Program-made: the position numbers and the translations under genes
Notes under the pieces: generated by a model
What the model was told of the DNA's origin: nothing
Database searches by the model: none
The model's input: only the letters and a program-made list of their open reading frames with translations
From: Megalobrama amblycephala
Taxonomy: Eukaryota; Chordata; Actinopteri; Cypriniformes; Xenocyprididae
Assembly (NCBI RefSeq): GCF_018812025.1
Contig: NC_063052.1
Location: forward strand, 27,076,354 to 27,140,353
Length of the DNA stretch: 64,000 nt
Reading direction: 5' to 3'
In this document: positions 45,086 to 56,510 of the stretch, piece after piece
Numbering within the stretch: position 1 is the first letter of the stretch
Layout of the letters: each line of letters begins with the position of its first letter

Positions 45086-46719
45086 CCGTGGGTACGGAAA
45101 GTATTCAGACCCCCTTAAATTTTTCACTCTTTGTTATATTGCAGCCATTTGCTAAAATCATTTAAGTTCATTGTTTTTTCTCATTAACGTACACACAGCA
45201 CCCCATACTGACAGAAAAACACAGAATTGTTGACATTTTTGCAGATTTATTAAAAAAGAAAAACTGAAATATCACATGGTCCTAAGTATTCAGACCCTTT
45301 GCTCAGTATTTAGTAGAAGCACCCTTTTGATCTAATACAGCCATGAGTCTTTTTGGAAAAGATGCAACAAGTTTTTCACACCTGGATTTGGGGATCCTCT
45401 GCCATTCCTCCTTGCAGATCCTCTCCAGTTCTGTCAGGGTGGATGGTAAACGTTGGTGGACAGCCAGTTTTACGTCTCTCCAGAGATGCTCAACTGGGTT
45501 TAAGTCAGGGCTCTGACTGGGCCATTGAAGAACAGTGACGGAGTTGTTGTGAAGCCACTCCTTCGTTATTTTAGCTGTGTGCTTAGGGTCATTGTCTTGT
45601 TGGAAGATAAACCTTCGGCCCATTCTGAGGTCCTGAGCACTCTGGAGAAGGTTTTCGTCCAGGATAACCCTGTACTTGGACGCATTCATCTTTCCCTCGA
45701 TTGCAACCAGTCGTCCTGTCCCTGCAGCTGAAAAACACCCCCACAGCATGATGCTGCCACCACCATGCTTCACTGTTGGAACTGTATTAGACAAGTGATG
45801 AGCAGTGCCTGGTTTTCTCCACACATACCGCTTAGAATTAAGGCCAAAAAGTTCTATCTTGGTCTTATCAGACCAGAGAATCTTATTTAGTCTTCAGGTG
45901 TTTTTTTTTTAGCAAACTCCATGCGGGCTTTCATGTGTCTTGCACTGAGGAGAGGCTTCCGTCGGGCCACTCTGCCATAAAGCCCCGACTGGTGGAGGGC
46001 TGCAGTGATAGTTGACTTTCTACAACTTTCTCCCATCTCCCGACTGCATCTCTGGAGCTCAGCCACCGTGATCTTTGGGTTCTTCTTTACCTCTCTCACC
46101 AAGGCTCTTCTCCCCCGATTGCTCAGTTTGGCTGGGCGGCCAGCTCTAGGAAGGGTTCTGGTCAACCCAAACGTCTTCCATTTAAGGATTATGGAGACCA
46201 CTGTGCTCTTAGGAACCTTAAGTGCAGCAGAAATTTTTTTGTAACCTTGGCCAGATCTGTGCCTTGCCACAATTCTGTCTCTGAGATCTTCAGGTGATTT
46301 GTCTCTGAGCTCTCCTCATGATTCTCATTTGCTCTGACATGCACTGTGAGCTGTAAGGTCTTATATAGACAGGTGTGTGGCTTTACTAATCAAGTCCAAT
46401 CAGTATATTCAAACACAGCTGGACTCAAATGAAGGTGTAGAACCAACTCAAGGATGATCAGAAGAAATGGACAACACCTGAGTTAAATATATGAGTGTCA
46501 CAGCAAAGGGTCTGAATACTTAGGACCATGTGATATTTCAGTTTTTCTTTTTTAATAAATCTGCAAAAATGTCAACAATTCTGTGTTTTTCTGTCAATAT
46601 GGGGTGCTGTGTGTACATTAATGAGGAACAAAAATGAACTTAAATGATTTTAGCAAATGGCTGCAATATAACAAAGAGTGAAAAATTTAAGGGGGTCTGA
46701 ATACTTTCCGTACCCACTG
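45086..46719 (-). mobile_element. Full-length Tc1-type transposon
   Basis: Flanked by TA (45084-45085, 46720-46721). Long inverted repeats begin CCGTGGGTACGGAAAGTATT on the left and end AATACTTTCCGTACCCACTG on the right, with inner repeats TAAGTATTCAGACCCTTTGC near 45285 and its complement near 46502. The length of 1634 bp is normal for the family. It sits in the intron between exons 2 and 3 of the unit-2 recombinase-like gene. Confidence 0.9.
45303..46270 (-). pseudogene. Tc1-type transposase (frameshifted)
   Basis: The N-terminal part (45887-46270) holds the paired helix-turn-helix DNA-binding region (RSGQGYKKISAALKVPKSTV) and a GRPAKLS linker. The C-terminal part (45303-45824) holds the second catalytic Asp (FQQDNDPKHTA) and the Glu (SPDLNPVEHLWRDV), spaced as in DD34E enzymes. 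Between them, near 45885-45910, a short deletion and a lengthened T run break the frame just before the first catalytic Asp region. Both halves are otherwise well preserved, so inactivation may be fairly recent. Confidence 0.9.
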
Positions 46720-47000
46720 TATATCCATCTTAGTTAAGACATTAACTCAGATATTTTGTTGTAAATTTAAAAGTAATCCGTTACTTGTTACTTGAAAAAG
46801 TAATTTGATTACGTTACTTGCTTTACCCCCGACACTAACCATAAATAACAGGTTGCGGATACAATACAAATGAATGGAGACAGCCATAACCAGCTACAGT
46901 TGATAAATAACTCTCTAATAAAATAACAATTTTAAAATAGCTCAGCATAACAAAAAAAAACTATGAAAAGAGCAAACTATATTTTGACAGTGATACAAAC

Positions 47001-47069
47001 CATGAACAGTAGATGAACATTGTCCTTCCTGTATGCTCTTGTCTTCCTCATCACAGTTCAGAACTTTTT
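47001..47069 (-). CDS. Small internal exon (exon 2) of recombinase-like gene, unit 2
   Basis: 69-bp exon with acceptor TTCCACAG and donor CATG|GTTTGT, encoding KVLNCDEEDKSIQEGQCSS. The phase is the same as in unit 1. If exon 1 is not spliced to it, the main frame instead runs on through the intron to a stop at 47051. Confidence 0.55.
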
Positions 47070-47172
47070 CTGTGGAAGTTAAACAAAGTACAGCTTAACA
47101 ATGTGATTAAGCAAAAAGGAGTAGATGGTAAACACAGAAAAACTAACAAAAATGTAAAATAAAATAACACAC

Positions 47173-49165
47173 CATCAGGATTGATCCCAATTTCATCCCA
47201 GTTCTTGCCATGGAACTCAGCTAATCTTCCTTGCTCAAGAGCCATTAGAACTTTGCTGATCTTGGCAAGTTGCAGGGTCTTCTCAGGGAGTCGATAGAAC
47301 TCACCATGGATTATTATGTAATGTCCAAGAAAGTTGGCAAGTTGGTCCATCTCTGTGTCTGTCATATTCAGCACTGTTGAAAGGGTCGCGGCATGCTTTT
47401 GCAGTCTGGTAGATGTCAGTGACTTGGGAAACTTTGCACCACAAGCCTTTGCAAAGCCACGGAGGCAGTCTGACCGTTCGAAATACGTCATGGCTTCTGG
47501 TCTTGCAAACAAATAACCATTGTCTTTAAGAACCCCACACGCCTCTCTCTGCTGAACAAGCAGTTCTAAGGCACACAACATTTTTGGAGTCAGAAGAATT
47601 GGAACCGGCCAGCCATGGGTTCCCCTGGTGACAATCATTGAGAAGTGTCTGCAGAGTATTTTTTCCACTTCAGAGAGTGCCCAACCCACATCCACATTTG
47701 GATCAAAAGTGTCTCTTGATAAAAATGCAGACAAAGGCATGCTCGCTACCTCTCCTTCCCTGCGCCGGTTAAAGAGAATCACCTGGGCTAGACACACCTT
47801 CACCAGCTCCATCCAGGCTTTAGTAGAGGGACTTTCAGAGAGTAATTTGTACCACTTATCTTGTACTTGACTGAGATGTGTATGCATTTTTTGAACATCT
47901 TCAGTAAAGAGAATAAGAGTGGGTACATTACTCTTTGCGTCCCTCATGTTCCTCAATGCTGTAGCCGAGATCAGCTCGTTCCACTTCTCCTCATGGATGT
48001 CTTGAAACTCACTGGCATTCTTCACAAGTTCTTTGTTGTTTGAGAGTAAACCCTGAGCTTTTAAGACTTTGTTTATTTTAACCAGAGAATTTCCAAGCTT
48101 GTTGGCAAGTGTTGGAAGCAAGAACTTGTCGGTTTCAATGTTATACCCACATGTATGCTTGACAGCTTTGACAATCTCCATGTACTTCTTTGGATTTACA
48201 CAATCTTTCATTGTTTTTAGGGAGGTAACCTTCCTAGCATTGTAAAGCAGCCTTCCCAACTGTCGGATCTTCTCTCGCACATACTGTTTATTCTTGGCTG
48301 ATATCCCGCCTTTGTTTAACAAGTGCTGCCCAAAATCAATAATTACTTTGTCGTTTTTTATAATTTCTGTGATTGGGTCAAGATTCATGGTAGTGATTAC
48401 TCCCCACAGTTGTTTAGATATGTTTGAAGGCACAGGCCCTGTGTATCTACACAAAGCCTGAACACGGTATTTTCCTGGTTTGGGGGTGAATGATTGAGGT
48501 TTAAGTCTACAAGAGCGCAGATGTCGCCACAGGAGCTTTCTTATAAAAAGCCCTTGACAGTATACACAGTGCATGAAATCCTCTACTTGCGCTTCTTTAG
48601 GTGGCCGTTTCAATGGCACTAGTTCCCCCTTTCCTGATTTCAAAACAGCAGCATTGTGAGCATAGTTTCCTCTGTTGCGAATATAATCTAGCAGTTTTCT
48701 TCTCTCCTTGGATCCCTTTGGAAAGCTTAGAGCTTTAGCCACATCAGGTTTTTTTTCATGCAAACCTTCTAGATGCCTTGCCATCTTAGCGTAAGGCTTA
48801 CGGCAATACAAGCAGTAATGCCTCTTGTCGTACACTCTACTGCCACCTATTTTATGGTATGCACTAACAACTACACCGTCTTTTGTGTCTTGACTGGAGC
48901 AGGGTTCTTCTGCTGTTCCAGATGCTTCAGATGTAAGGCTATGCCTATCAAAGGTCATTTTGTCTGACGTTGTCTCACAGACAGGGGAACTCGTTGAGCC
49001 AGACTCATCAACATTCATTTCGTCAAGAAGCTGAAGTTTTGCCTGGTCTGATATAAGGTTATCATCACTGTCACTTTCAGAAAAGATATCTGAAATGTAA
49101 GAATCTGAACTCTCTGATATAGAATCGTAGAGTTCATCGGAATCTTGAAGATCCATGTCTTTCAT
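47173..49165 (-). CDS. Zinc-finger / tyrosine-recombinase-like protein, main exon, unit 2 (open)
   Basis: The exon is open for 664 codons from ATG 49165 to a donor GATG|GTGTGT at 47172. Residues 1-60 are acidic and Ser-rich. Finger 1 is C118-C121-H131-H136 and finger 2 is C200-C203-H215-C219. A Lys-rich helical middle follows, then a phage-integrase-like domain with R469 in NRRREGE, TRLQKHAAT (589 is Gln where Arg is expected and where unit 1 has Arg), H615 in FLGHYI and the candidate nucleophile Y624 in HGEFYRLPE. The family of tyrosine recombinases cuts and rejoins DNA through that Tyr; loss of Arg II should abolish or weaken catalysis, so a DNA-binding role is more likely if the protein is made. 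It may derive from a Crypton-type element. An acceptor directly precedes the ATG. Confidence 0.8.
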
Positions 49166-49169
49166 CTAA

Positions 49170-49205
49170 AATCAAACAAACAAACAAACAAACAAACAAA
49201 CAAAC
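49170..49205. repeat. CAAA microsatellite
   Basis: About nine CAAA units in the intron next to the main exon; unit 1 has about three. Confidence 0.9.
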
Positions 49206-49331
49206 ATCATCAAACTAAAGGAGATGCAAATTTGATGGTTCACTTATGAATATAATTCACTGATAATGAGAATAAATGCTGTTTGCAGCCCTAAGCATAA
49301 TCAAGCAAAATGGCATTTTTGAGTTTCTTGT

Positions 49332-49389
49332 TCCAGTCCATCTCAGTCTTGGTACAAAAATCTTATTTTCATTTCTGAACTGTCACAAT
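49332..49389 (-). pseudogene. Relic of the upstream exon, unit 2 (donor lost)
   Basis: Matches 11581-11649, with the acceptor GTTTACAG kept, but a deletion removed the end of the exon and its GTAAGT donor. Splicing from upstream exons as in unit 1 is therefore not possible; the ATG at 49165 would have to be used from another leader. Confidence 0.5.
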
Positions 49390-49625
49390 CTGTAAACAAA
49401 TATTTCATCCAATTTTTTACAGTTTTTCCTCTGAAATTAGAGCTGCACGATTAATCATTAAAAGATCGCAATCTCGATTGAAACACCAAAATGATCTTAT
49501 TCCTAAATAACAACGATTCAGCTATGGCTATTAAACATTTGACTAGAGCTGCATGATTCTGGATAAATTAAGAATCAAAATTTTTTGTTTAAAATAGAGA
49601 TAATGATTCTCTCATGATTCTAAAT

Positions 49626-49808
49626 CAGGGGTGTCCAAGCTCGGTCCTGGACTCAGTTAGTTTAGCTCCAACTTGCCTCAACATACCTGTATGGAAGTTT
49701 CTAATATGCCTAATTAGACCTTGTTTATCTGATCAGGTGTGTTTAATTGGGGTTGGAGCTAAACTCTGCAGGACAGTGGCCCTCCAGGACCAAGTTTGGA
49801 CACCCCTT
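49626..49808. mobile_element. hAT MITE (CAGGGGTGTCCAA ends) with exact 8-bp duplication
   Basis: 183 bp, ends CAGGGGTGTCC and GGACACCCCTT, flanked by TTCTAAAT (49618-49625, 49809-49816). It contains the GGACAGTGGCCCTCCAGGAC motif common to this fish MITE group. It is absent from unit 1, which instead carries the Tc1/mariner derivative 13424-14923 at almost the same base. Confidence 0.9.
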
Positions 49809-49816
49809 TTCTAAAT

Positions 49817-50984
49817 AGACAACTAACCAAAATACATTTTGCTTCTGACAACATGCTAATTGCTGCAGTCTATTTAAAAATATTTTATTTAATTTATTTG
49901 TTTTTTTTAAATCCGTTTGAATGAATGATTCAATGACATTGTTACACCAGTAGGTGGCGACAAGTGACTGTTAAAAATGTATTTGTCATTGAATCATTCA
50001 CTGAAGAGTTTTGTTCAAAAACACTGATTCATCCAGTAATAAAGCAATTGAAATCTTTGAGCGAGTCATTGAATCATTCATTCAAATCAATCTGTTAAAA
50101 ATAATAATTCAATTGAATGAAATTTGTTTTAATTAGTCTGCAGCAATTAACATTTTGACAAAACCTCTAGTAAATTACATAATTTTGTTTACTTGTCTAT
50201 TCATAAATCATTAGGGACCATTTACACGACACCAATATCTAAAACGAACTTTTTATGCATTTTGGGTGGATTTCAGAGTGCAAATTAAAAAAAAAAAAAC
50301 GATACCATTATCGTCTCTGTGTAAACTACAAAAATGCAAATTTGTGAAAACGGTGACGTTAGACGCATGCGTGCTACTTGTTCAGTCTATGTTCACGTAG
50401 TGTTTCTTTACAAAGTGACATCGCCATCTACTGGCCTGGCAGCAGAATAGAGCATTTTTAGTCATTTCCATGGATCCGTGGAATGGGGACTGTTTTGACA
50501 ACGTTGTCATCTGTATGAGAAAAATGAAAAAGGAAAAACTCTTCTGTTATTAGTACATCATTGTCATGTAACCGTACCCTTAATATTGATCTATTTTGGG
50601 TCCTGATTTAGTAGACGAGCACATGAAGCAATTTTTGCTGTGCTACTTATATTTATCAAGCAGTAAAAATGGCCGTTCTTGCACCCAAAACAAGTAGTCT
50701 GTGGATGAGAGTCCGGAGCTGGGTCGGCATTGTCCCTCAGCACTTCACAGATGATGAGTGGAATGAGAATTTTAGAATGACACGACAGTCATTTATTATA
50801 CAATATTCAACAACAACAGCAGCTTTTTCTGTGCATCATGCAGCATTTCTATGCCACTGTAAATGCCAGAACTTTCCAGTTTCGGTTTCAATCCGATCAA
50901 ATGTTTACAGGTACTATTGAATGGATTAGAAAAGATTTAAACCACCCCTTACAATCTGAATTAAATTTAAATTTTTAATTTCGA
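49817..50984. other. Non-coding DNA shared with unit 1
   Basis: Matches 14926-15170 and 17977-19250, without the DIRS element and the solo LTR. The short open frame at 50669-50920 matches a broken one at 19009 and is not recognised. Confidence 0.55.
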
Positions 50985-51178
50985 AACCCACCTTAAAAAA
51001 TATCTTTTTGTTTCTTGTTTCTCTGACCTCTTACTGTATGATGTTATGTGTTATGTATTATGTATTTTATGTTTTCATATTGTTTTTCTGTCTGCTGTCA
51101 TATTTATGTTTCAAATTTGTAAAGCAACCTTGAGTTCGCAGAAAGGCGCTATATAAAATAAACGTATTATTATTTATC
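50985..51178 (+). mobile_element. LINE 3' tail
   Basis: GTAAAGCAACCTTGAGTTCG and AAGGCGCTATATAAAATAAA, followed by an ATT run, is a typical 3' end of a fish LINE. It is inserted in the unit-2 flank; unit 1 reads through without it (near 19258). Confidence 0.6.
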
Positions 51179-52310
51179 TGGCCAATTAATTTCGACTTTT
51201 TATTCCCACAGTGCTACTAGTCCGATTATAAATGTATTATTAGGGCCCATGTAAACTCTGTGAGAAGTTGTAAAGCCCAAAGTATAGTTCACTTTTTACG
51301 CATACGCGAGGGTTAGTGTACAGATTTTGACCGTTCAAGTGCAAAAAGACACGAAAGAGAGCTCAGGGATTGACACACTTATTGTGGAACTATTATAGTT
51401 TTTGTTTAAAATTTTGATTAGATTTGATTTTTAGTTTTTCTGCTTTCATTGTAATTTAAGTTAAAAGTTTTAATAATTTGTGTTTGTTTTTGCTTTTAAA
51501 TGTCTATATAGCTATTTTATATAGTTATTTTAGTACATTTTAGGTTAAGCTAAAGCTTGGAAACTAAAATAATAATAATTTATTTTATTTTATTTCAGTT
51601 AACGTTTATTTCAAGTAATGAAGATTTGTTATGGTTTTAGGTTTTGTTAACTAAAATAACCCTTATACTTGTAAAATATATAGAATGTGTCAAATATTGT
51701 TCTAAGTCTTTCCGTCCTGTGACAAGATACAGTAGTTTACAATGAATTAAATAGAAATTAAATTAAACAGTTTATTGTGTAAACAAAATAACAATAATGA
51801 CCAGGAAAAAATAATAATTATAAACCATCCCGCATACACCATGACTCTTATTCTGAAACACTGTAGCAGGCTGCTCACTTAAGTTCAGATGAGGTAGATA
51901 AAATATGCATTTTTACAACCATCTAAAACATATTACCATATAAACATTGTGTAGTAAACATTGTCATAATTCATCGCTTATAAGCAATCGTTTGGCATAA
52001 ATGTGCACTATTCATTGATCGCTTTTTCCTGCGTTACACTTCAAATGTCCACGTCTCCCACACAGGACAGCAGTCCTGACTGGATATCTTCCCAAATCGT
52101 TCCTCTCTATCATTTTCGTCTCATTTTTATTCGTTGATGTAAATGAAAGTAGATTTTAGTAATAGTTTTAGTGATTCAAAACACAATTTTATGTAATCAT
52201 CGTCTCATTTTCTTCCGTGAAAATATGTAAACAAAATTAACACTGGCCTATACCCAGGGCTTAAGTGTCCAGAATACAGGAACAATAGGCTAAATCAAAG
52301 TTCCTTTAGT
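51179..52310. other. Unique AT-rich DNA
   Basis: After about 51310 there is no match to unit 1. No gene or element is recognised. Confidence 0.4.
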
Positions 52311-52674
52311 CATTTCACTCGGCGGCCATCTTTGGAACGCCTCTCGAGCATCCAAGTGCAGCTCCTATCTCTTTGAATGGGGAAACATCAAATTCTTCAA
52401 AGCTGTTTGCCAAGCTTTCGATTAAATTACATATTTGAAATCACCAATGAAATCTGACAAGAACTGTCTCATAAATTTTGTTACTAAACGCTCAAATTAT
52501 GACAAAAAACGACATTTTTCAGGCTGGATCAACCTAATGCGCATGCACAGTCCTAAATGCGCGTCTCTTGTTCCTCATTTCGGTGGCGAGCATCTGACTG
52601 TTTCTATAGAAACCGGAGCTTCTAAGGGCCGCTGCAGTGACGCGATAACTTTATCAGTCGGCGATTGGCTCTTA
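52311..52674. mobile_element. Left part of a fish MITE that hosts the Tc1 insertion
   Basis: TTCACTCGGCGGCCATCTTT through GCGATTGGCTCTTA continues beyond the Tc1 element as TATTTAGAAGGCGGGACTTA to CCCCCATTCATAATAATACA (54457-54525). GAATGGGGAAA and its complement at the two sides are inverted. Family not assigned. Confidence 0.5.
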
Positions 52675-52894
52675 CAAACCCGATTCCAAAAAAGTTGGGA
52701 CACTGTACAAATTGTGAATAAAAACAGAATGCAATGATGTGGAAGTTTAAAATTTCAATATTTTATTCAGAATACAACATAGATGACATATCAAATGTTT
52801 AAACTGAGAAAATGTATCATTTTAAGGGAAAAATAAGTTGATTTTAAATTTCATGGCATCAACACATCTCAAAAAAGTTGGGACAAGGCCATGT

Positions 52895-54125
52895 TTACCA
52901 CTGTGTGGCATCCCCTCTTCTTTTTATAACAGTCTGCAAACGTCTGGGGACTGAGGAGACAAGTTGCTCAAGTTTAGGAATAGGAATGTTGTCCCATTTT
53001 TGTCTAAAACAGGCTTCTAGTTGTTCAGCTGTCTTAGGTCTTCTTTGTCGCATCTTCCTCTTTATGATGCGCCAAATGTTTTCTATGGGTGAAAGATCTG
53101 GACTGCAGGCTGGCCTTTTCAGTACCCAGATCCTTCTTCTATGCAGCCATGATGTTGTAATTGATGCAGAGTCAGGGATGGACAACTGTCCTGGAGGGCC
53201 AGTGTCCTGCAGAGTTTATCTCCATCCCTGAAAAAACTCACTTGCCTATAACTTTCTACTAATCCTAAAGCCTTGGTTAGCTGGTTCATGTGTTTGATTA
53301 GGGTGGAGCAAACTCTGTGGACACTGGCCCTCCAGGACCGGAGTGTCCATCCCTGATATGTGGTCTGGCATTGTCTTTGGAAAATGCAAGGTCTTCCCTG
53401 AAAGAGACGACGTCTGGATGGGATCATATGTTGTTCTAGAACTTGGATATACCTTTCAGCATTGATGGTGCCTTTCCAGATGTGTAAGCTGCCCATGCCA
53501 CACGCACTCATGCAACCCCATACCATCAGAGATGCAGGCTTCTGAACTGAGCGCTGATAACAACTTTGGTTGTCCTTGTCCTCTTTAGTCCAGATGACAT
53601 GGCGTCCCAGTTTTCCAAAAAGAACTTCAAATTTTGATTCATCTGACCACAGAACAGTTTTCCACTTTGCCACAGTCCATTTTAAATTAGCCTTGGCCCA
53701 GAGAAAACGCCTGCGCTTCTGGATCATGTTTAGATATGGCTTATTTTTGACCTATAGAGTTTTAGCCGGCAACGGCGAATGGCACGGTGGATTGTGTTCA
53801 CCGACAATGTTTTCTGGAAGTATTCCTGAGCCCATGTTGTGATTTCCATTACAGTAGCATTCCTGTATGTGATGCAGTGCCGTCTAAGGGCCTGAAAATC
53901 ATGGGCATCCAGTATGGTTTTCCGGCCTTGACCCTTACGCACAGAGATTGTTCCAGATTCTCTGAATCTTTGCATGATATTATGCACTGTAGATGATGAT
54001 AACTTCAAACTCTTTGCAATTTTTTTCTGAGAAACTCCTTTCTGATATTGCTCACTATTTTTCGCTGCAGCATTGGGGGAATTGGTGATCCTCTGCCCAT
54101 CTTGACTTCTGAGAGACACTGCCAC
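52895..54125 (-). pseudogene. Tc1-type transposase (frameshifted, split by MITE)
   Basis: The N-terminal region (53730-54125) has helix-turn-helix sequence QKKIAKSLKLSSSTVHNIMQ. The middle (from 53727) has the first catalytic Asp in VLWSDESKFE. The second catalytic Asp region DNARPH is reached near 53365, but one base out of frame, and the MITE 53173-53355 follows directly. The C-terminal part resumes with SITTSWLHRR and the Glu motif SPDLSPIENIWR (52895-53160). At least one frame change also lies near 53728, and another upstream near 54060. It belongs to the DD34E group; inactive. Confidence 0.85.
53173..53355. mobile_element. hAT-like MITE nested in the Tc1 transposase
   Basis: Ends CAGGGATGGACAACTGTCC and GGAGTGTCCATCCCTG; the interior has GGAGGGCCAGTGTCCTGCAG and its inverted complement, the same group as 49626-49808. 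The target duplication is not clear, perhaps because of later mutation. Confidence 0.75.
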
Positions 54126-54529
54126 TCTGAGAGGCTCTTTTTATACCCAATCATGTTGCCAATTGACCTAATAAGTTGAAAATTGGTCCTCCAGCTGTTC
54201 CTTATATGTATATTTAACTTTTCCGGCCTCTTATTGCTACCTGTCCCAACTTTTTTGGTATGTGTAGCTCTCATGAAATCCAAAATGAGCCAATATTTGG
54301 CATGACATTTCAAAATGTCTCACTTTCAACATTTGATATGTTATCTATATTCTAATGTGAATAAAATACAGGTTTATGAGATTTGTAAATTATTATTACA
54401 TTCCTTTTTTATTCACCTATTTGTACAGTGTCCCAACTTTTTTGGAATCGGGTTTGTATTTAGAAGGCGGGACTTACTCCGCCATACTGCACGTTGCACT
54501 TTCCCCCATTCATAATAATACAAGTGATG

Positions 54530-54690
54530 TGTCTTGTGTTATTCTATAGTCTTTGGCTAAACACACAGTTACTTCCTGGTTGTCGTTAAGCCAGCTCGGG
54601 CATTTCCGGTGAACTGTTAGCTGTTCATTCTGTACTCGCTGTACAATTGACACAAAACCATCAGTGGTTGACTTTTTAATGTTGTATGTA
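54530..54690 (-). other. Conserved minus-strand exon-like segment, copy 3 of 3
   Basis: Reads LTVHRKCPSWLNDNQEVTV on the minus strand; counterpart of 4846-5000. A small insertion changes the sequence upstream (VQRVQNEQ). Confidence 0.3.
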
Positions 54691-54937
54691 TTCATATATT
54701 AATGCAGTTAACACATTTACCTAATTTGCCAATAAACCAGTTTTATTGATTGCAATAAAGACGAAGCTATTGGGACCATTTAAAAAATGCCGTGTCTGTA
54801 ATTAGACACGCACACGCATTTTTTTCCTCAGCACTTCAAATGTTATTTTTTACTGTGATGACCACAAACATTATTTGTTCATCCTTCTGAGATTGTCACC
54901 ATTGTAAAACCGAACGTTTAAAAATGTAGGAAATTCA

Positions 54938-55859
54938 TAGTCTGGCTATCACCAGACCAAGCTCAATTTAAAATTGAACATTGGTCTGGGGAGTTTGCTA
55001 TGTATTTCCTACTGCACAAGAGGCGTGATCAACAAGCATTAGTCACGCAATTGGATAGTCCTTCAACCAATCAGATCAACGTTCCGGGTGACGTACTTTG
55101 CAGAGCGATGCGAAAAATCCACACAGGTTTACCGTGTCTCAATCAGCATCGAGCGATTTTTGCAGGTTGTGCAAAAAAACATGAAAGTGATCGGTATTTA
55201 CACCCACTCGAGCAATTTGTTTGCTAACTAAAGAAGTCATTCAGCATTGTCGAGAGTTTAAAAGGCGACTCTGATACTGTTCTGGTTCAGTGTAAATGAA
55301 CGCGGAATATAGCCGCCCTAAACTACGTCATTGTCATGACAACCAAAAAGAATTCCAGTCAGCTCAGGCGGCGCGAGATTCAAGAAGCAGGGAGATGAAA
55401 CATATAGAGCAAATAATAAAAATATTGTCTACCATCAAGGGGCATTGAAGTAAAAGAGTCCTGTACTCACATCGTGAAGCAAACCACCAAAATAACAGCA
55501 GAGAATCATTGTGTGTCATTAATCGCTATTTGTAATCTTCCTATGAAGAGACTGCTACATTTCTCTCAGATAAGGTAAATGCTTAACACAATCGGCGTCA
55601 CTTTGATTGTGCATTGTTATTTTGGAGTGACAGTCGTGCGAGAGACAGGTAGATCAGATAGAGTTTGAAAGCTGCTTGCCGTCACTTCTCTATCGTCATC
55701 GTGTTATACCCACCAATAGCAGGCAAGGTGGATAAGCCCGTCTGTGATTGGTTCCCGCAAAAGTGTAACAGCGCAGCAGAAGTGAATGCACGGGTTTCCA
55801 GACTGAGTTGCCGAGCGAAATCAAATCGCCGGCAGATCAGGCTGGGTTTACCCAGACTA
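54938..55859. mobile_element. Non-autonomous element with 9-bp target duplication
   Basis: Starts TAGTCTGGCTATCACCAGAC, ends GGGTTTACCCAGACTA, flanked by GGAAATTCA (54929-54937 and 55860-55868). Units 1 and 2 (5800, 40485) show the uninterrupted site. Length 922 bp; no transposase seen. A 9-bp duplication is usual for Mutator-like elements, but the family is not proven. Confidence 0.8.
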
Positions 55860-55868
55860 GGAAATTCA

Positions 55869-56510
55869 ACATTTGACAGAAAACACTTATTTAAAAATAA
55901 AAAAGACAATAATTACCACTTTAACCAGCAGGTGGCGGCAGAGTAGCATTTATTTGCGCATATATCAGCCATTTCCTCTAATCGTTTTTCACTTTGTTTC
56001 TGACTAAATATTAAACATTATAAATTAACTAGGTTTAAAAATACATTTTGTCAATGTGAGTATGAAATACTCAAAAAAATCTCAAGAAAAACAATAACTT
56101 TTCTTGTGAATGAATGACACAGAAAGCGAGCACCACACTTTTATAATCACAGCAGCTGTCAGTCAGTGCAGCACAAGATCAATGATTTCAGCACACTTGT
56201 AAAAACACATTTTATTAATATAACTAAATTGCACAATAAATATTTAATTTCTGATGCTTTTGTCCCACATAAAAGTGTGAAAACTGATGGTCGAATTGAA
56301 TTTAGTCGAGGAGGAACATTGAGATACGTCTTTATTTATTTATTTGTTATGCTGTCTTACATTTGAATAACTAAATTAATGCTATGCCTGACTATTTAAG
56401 TGACTATATTCTGATTATAAACTAAGTATTACACTATTGATGCTCAACACACCAGCAAATGAGATCTCACCAGAAGTTTTCGAGCTGGCTTATATTAATG
56501 CGAAAGAAAA
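55869..56510. other. Third partial copy of the duplicated flank
   Basis: Matches 5810-6460 and 40490-41080, including the ISPEVFELAY segment near 56460. It ends in an A run at about 56508-56522, where sequence matching 19450 onward begins. Confidence 0.6.

Larger units (their letters stand above)
52675..54456 (-). mobile_element. Full-length Tc1-type transposon carrying a nested hAT MITE
   Basis: Flanked by TA (52673-52674, 54457-54458). Ends CAAACCCGATTCCAAAAAAG and its complement, with the AAAAAGTTGGGACA core repeated inside each end (near 52687 and 52872; complement near 54244 and 54430). Total 1782 bp, of which about 183 bp is a later MITE. Confidence 0.9.
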
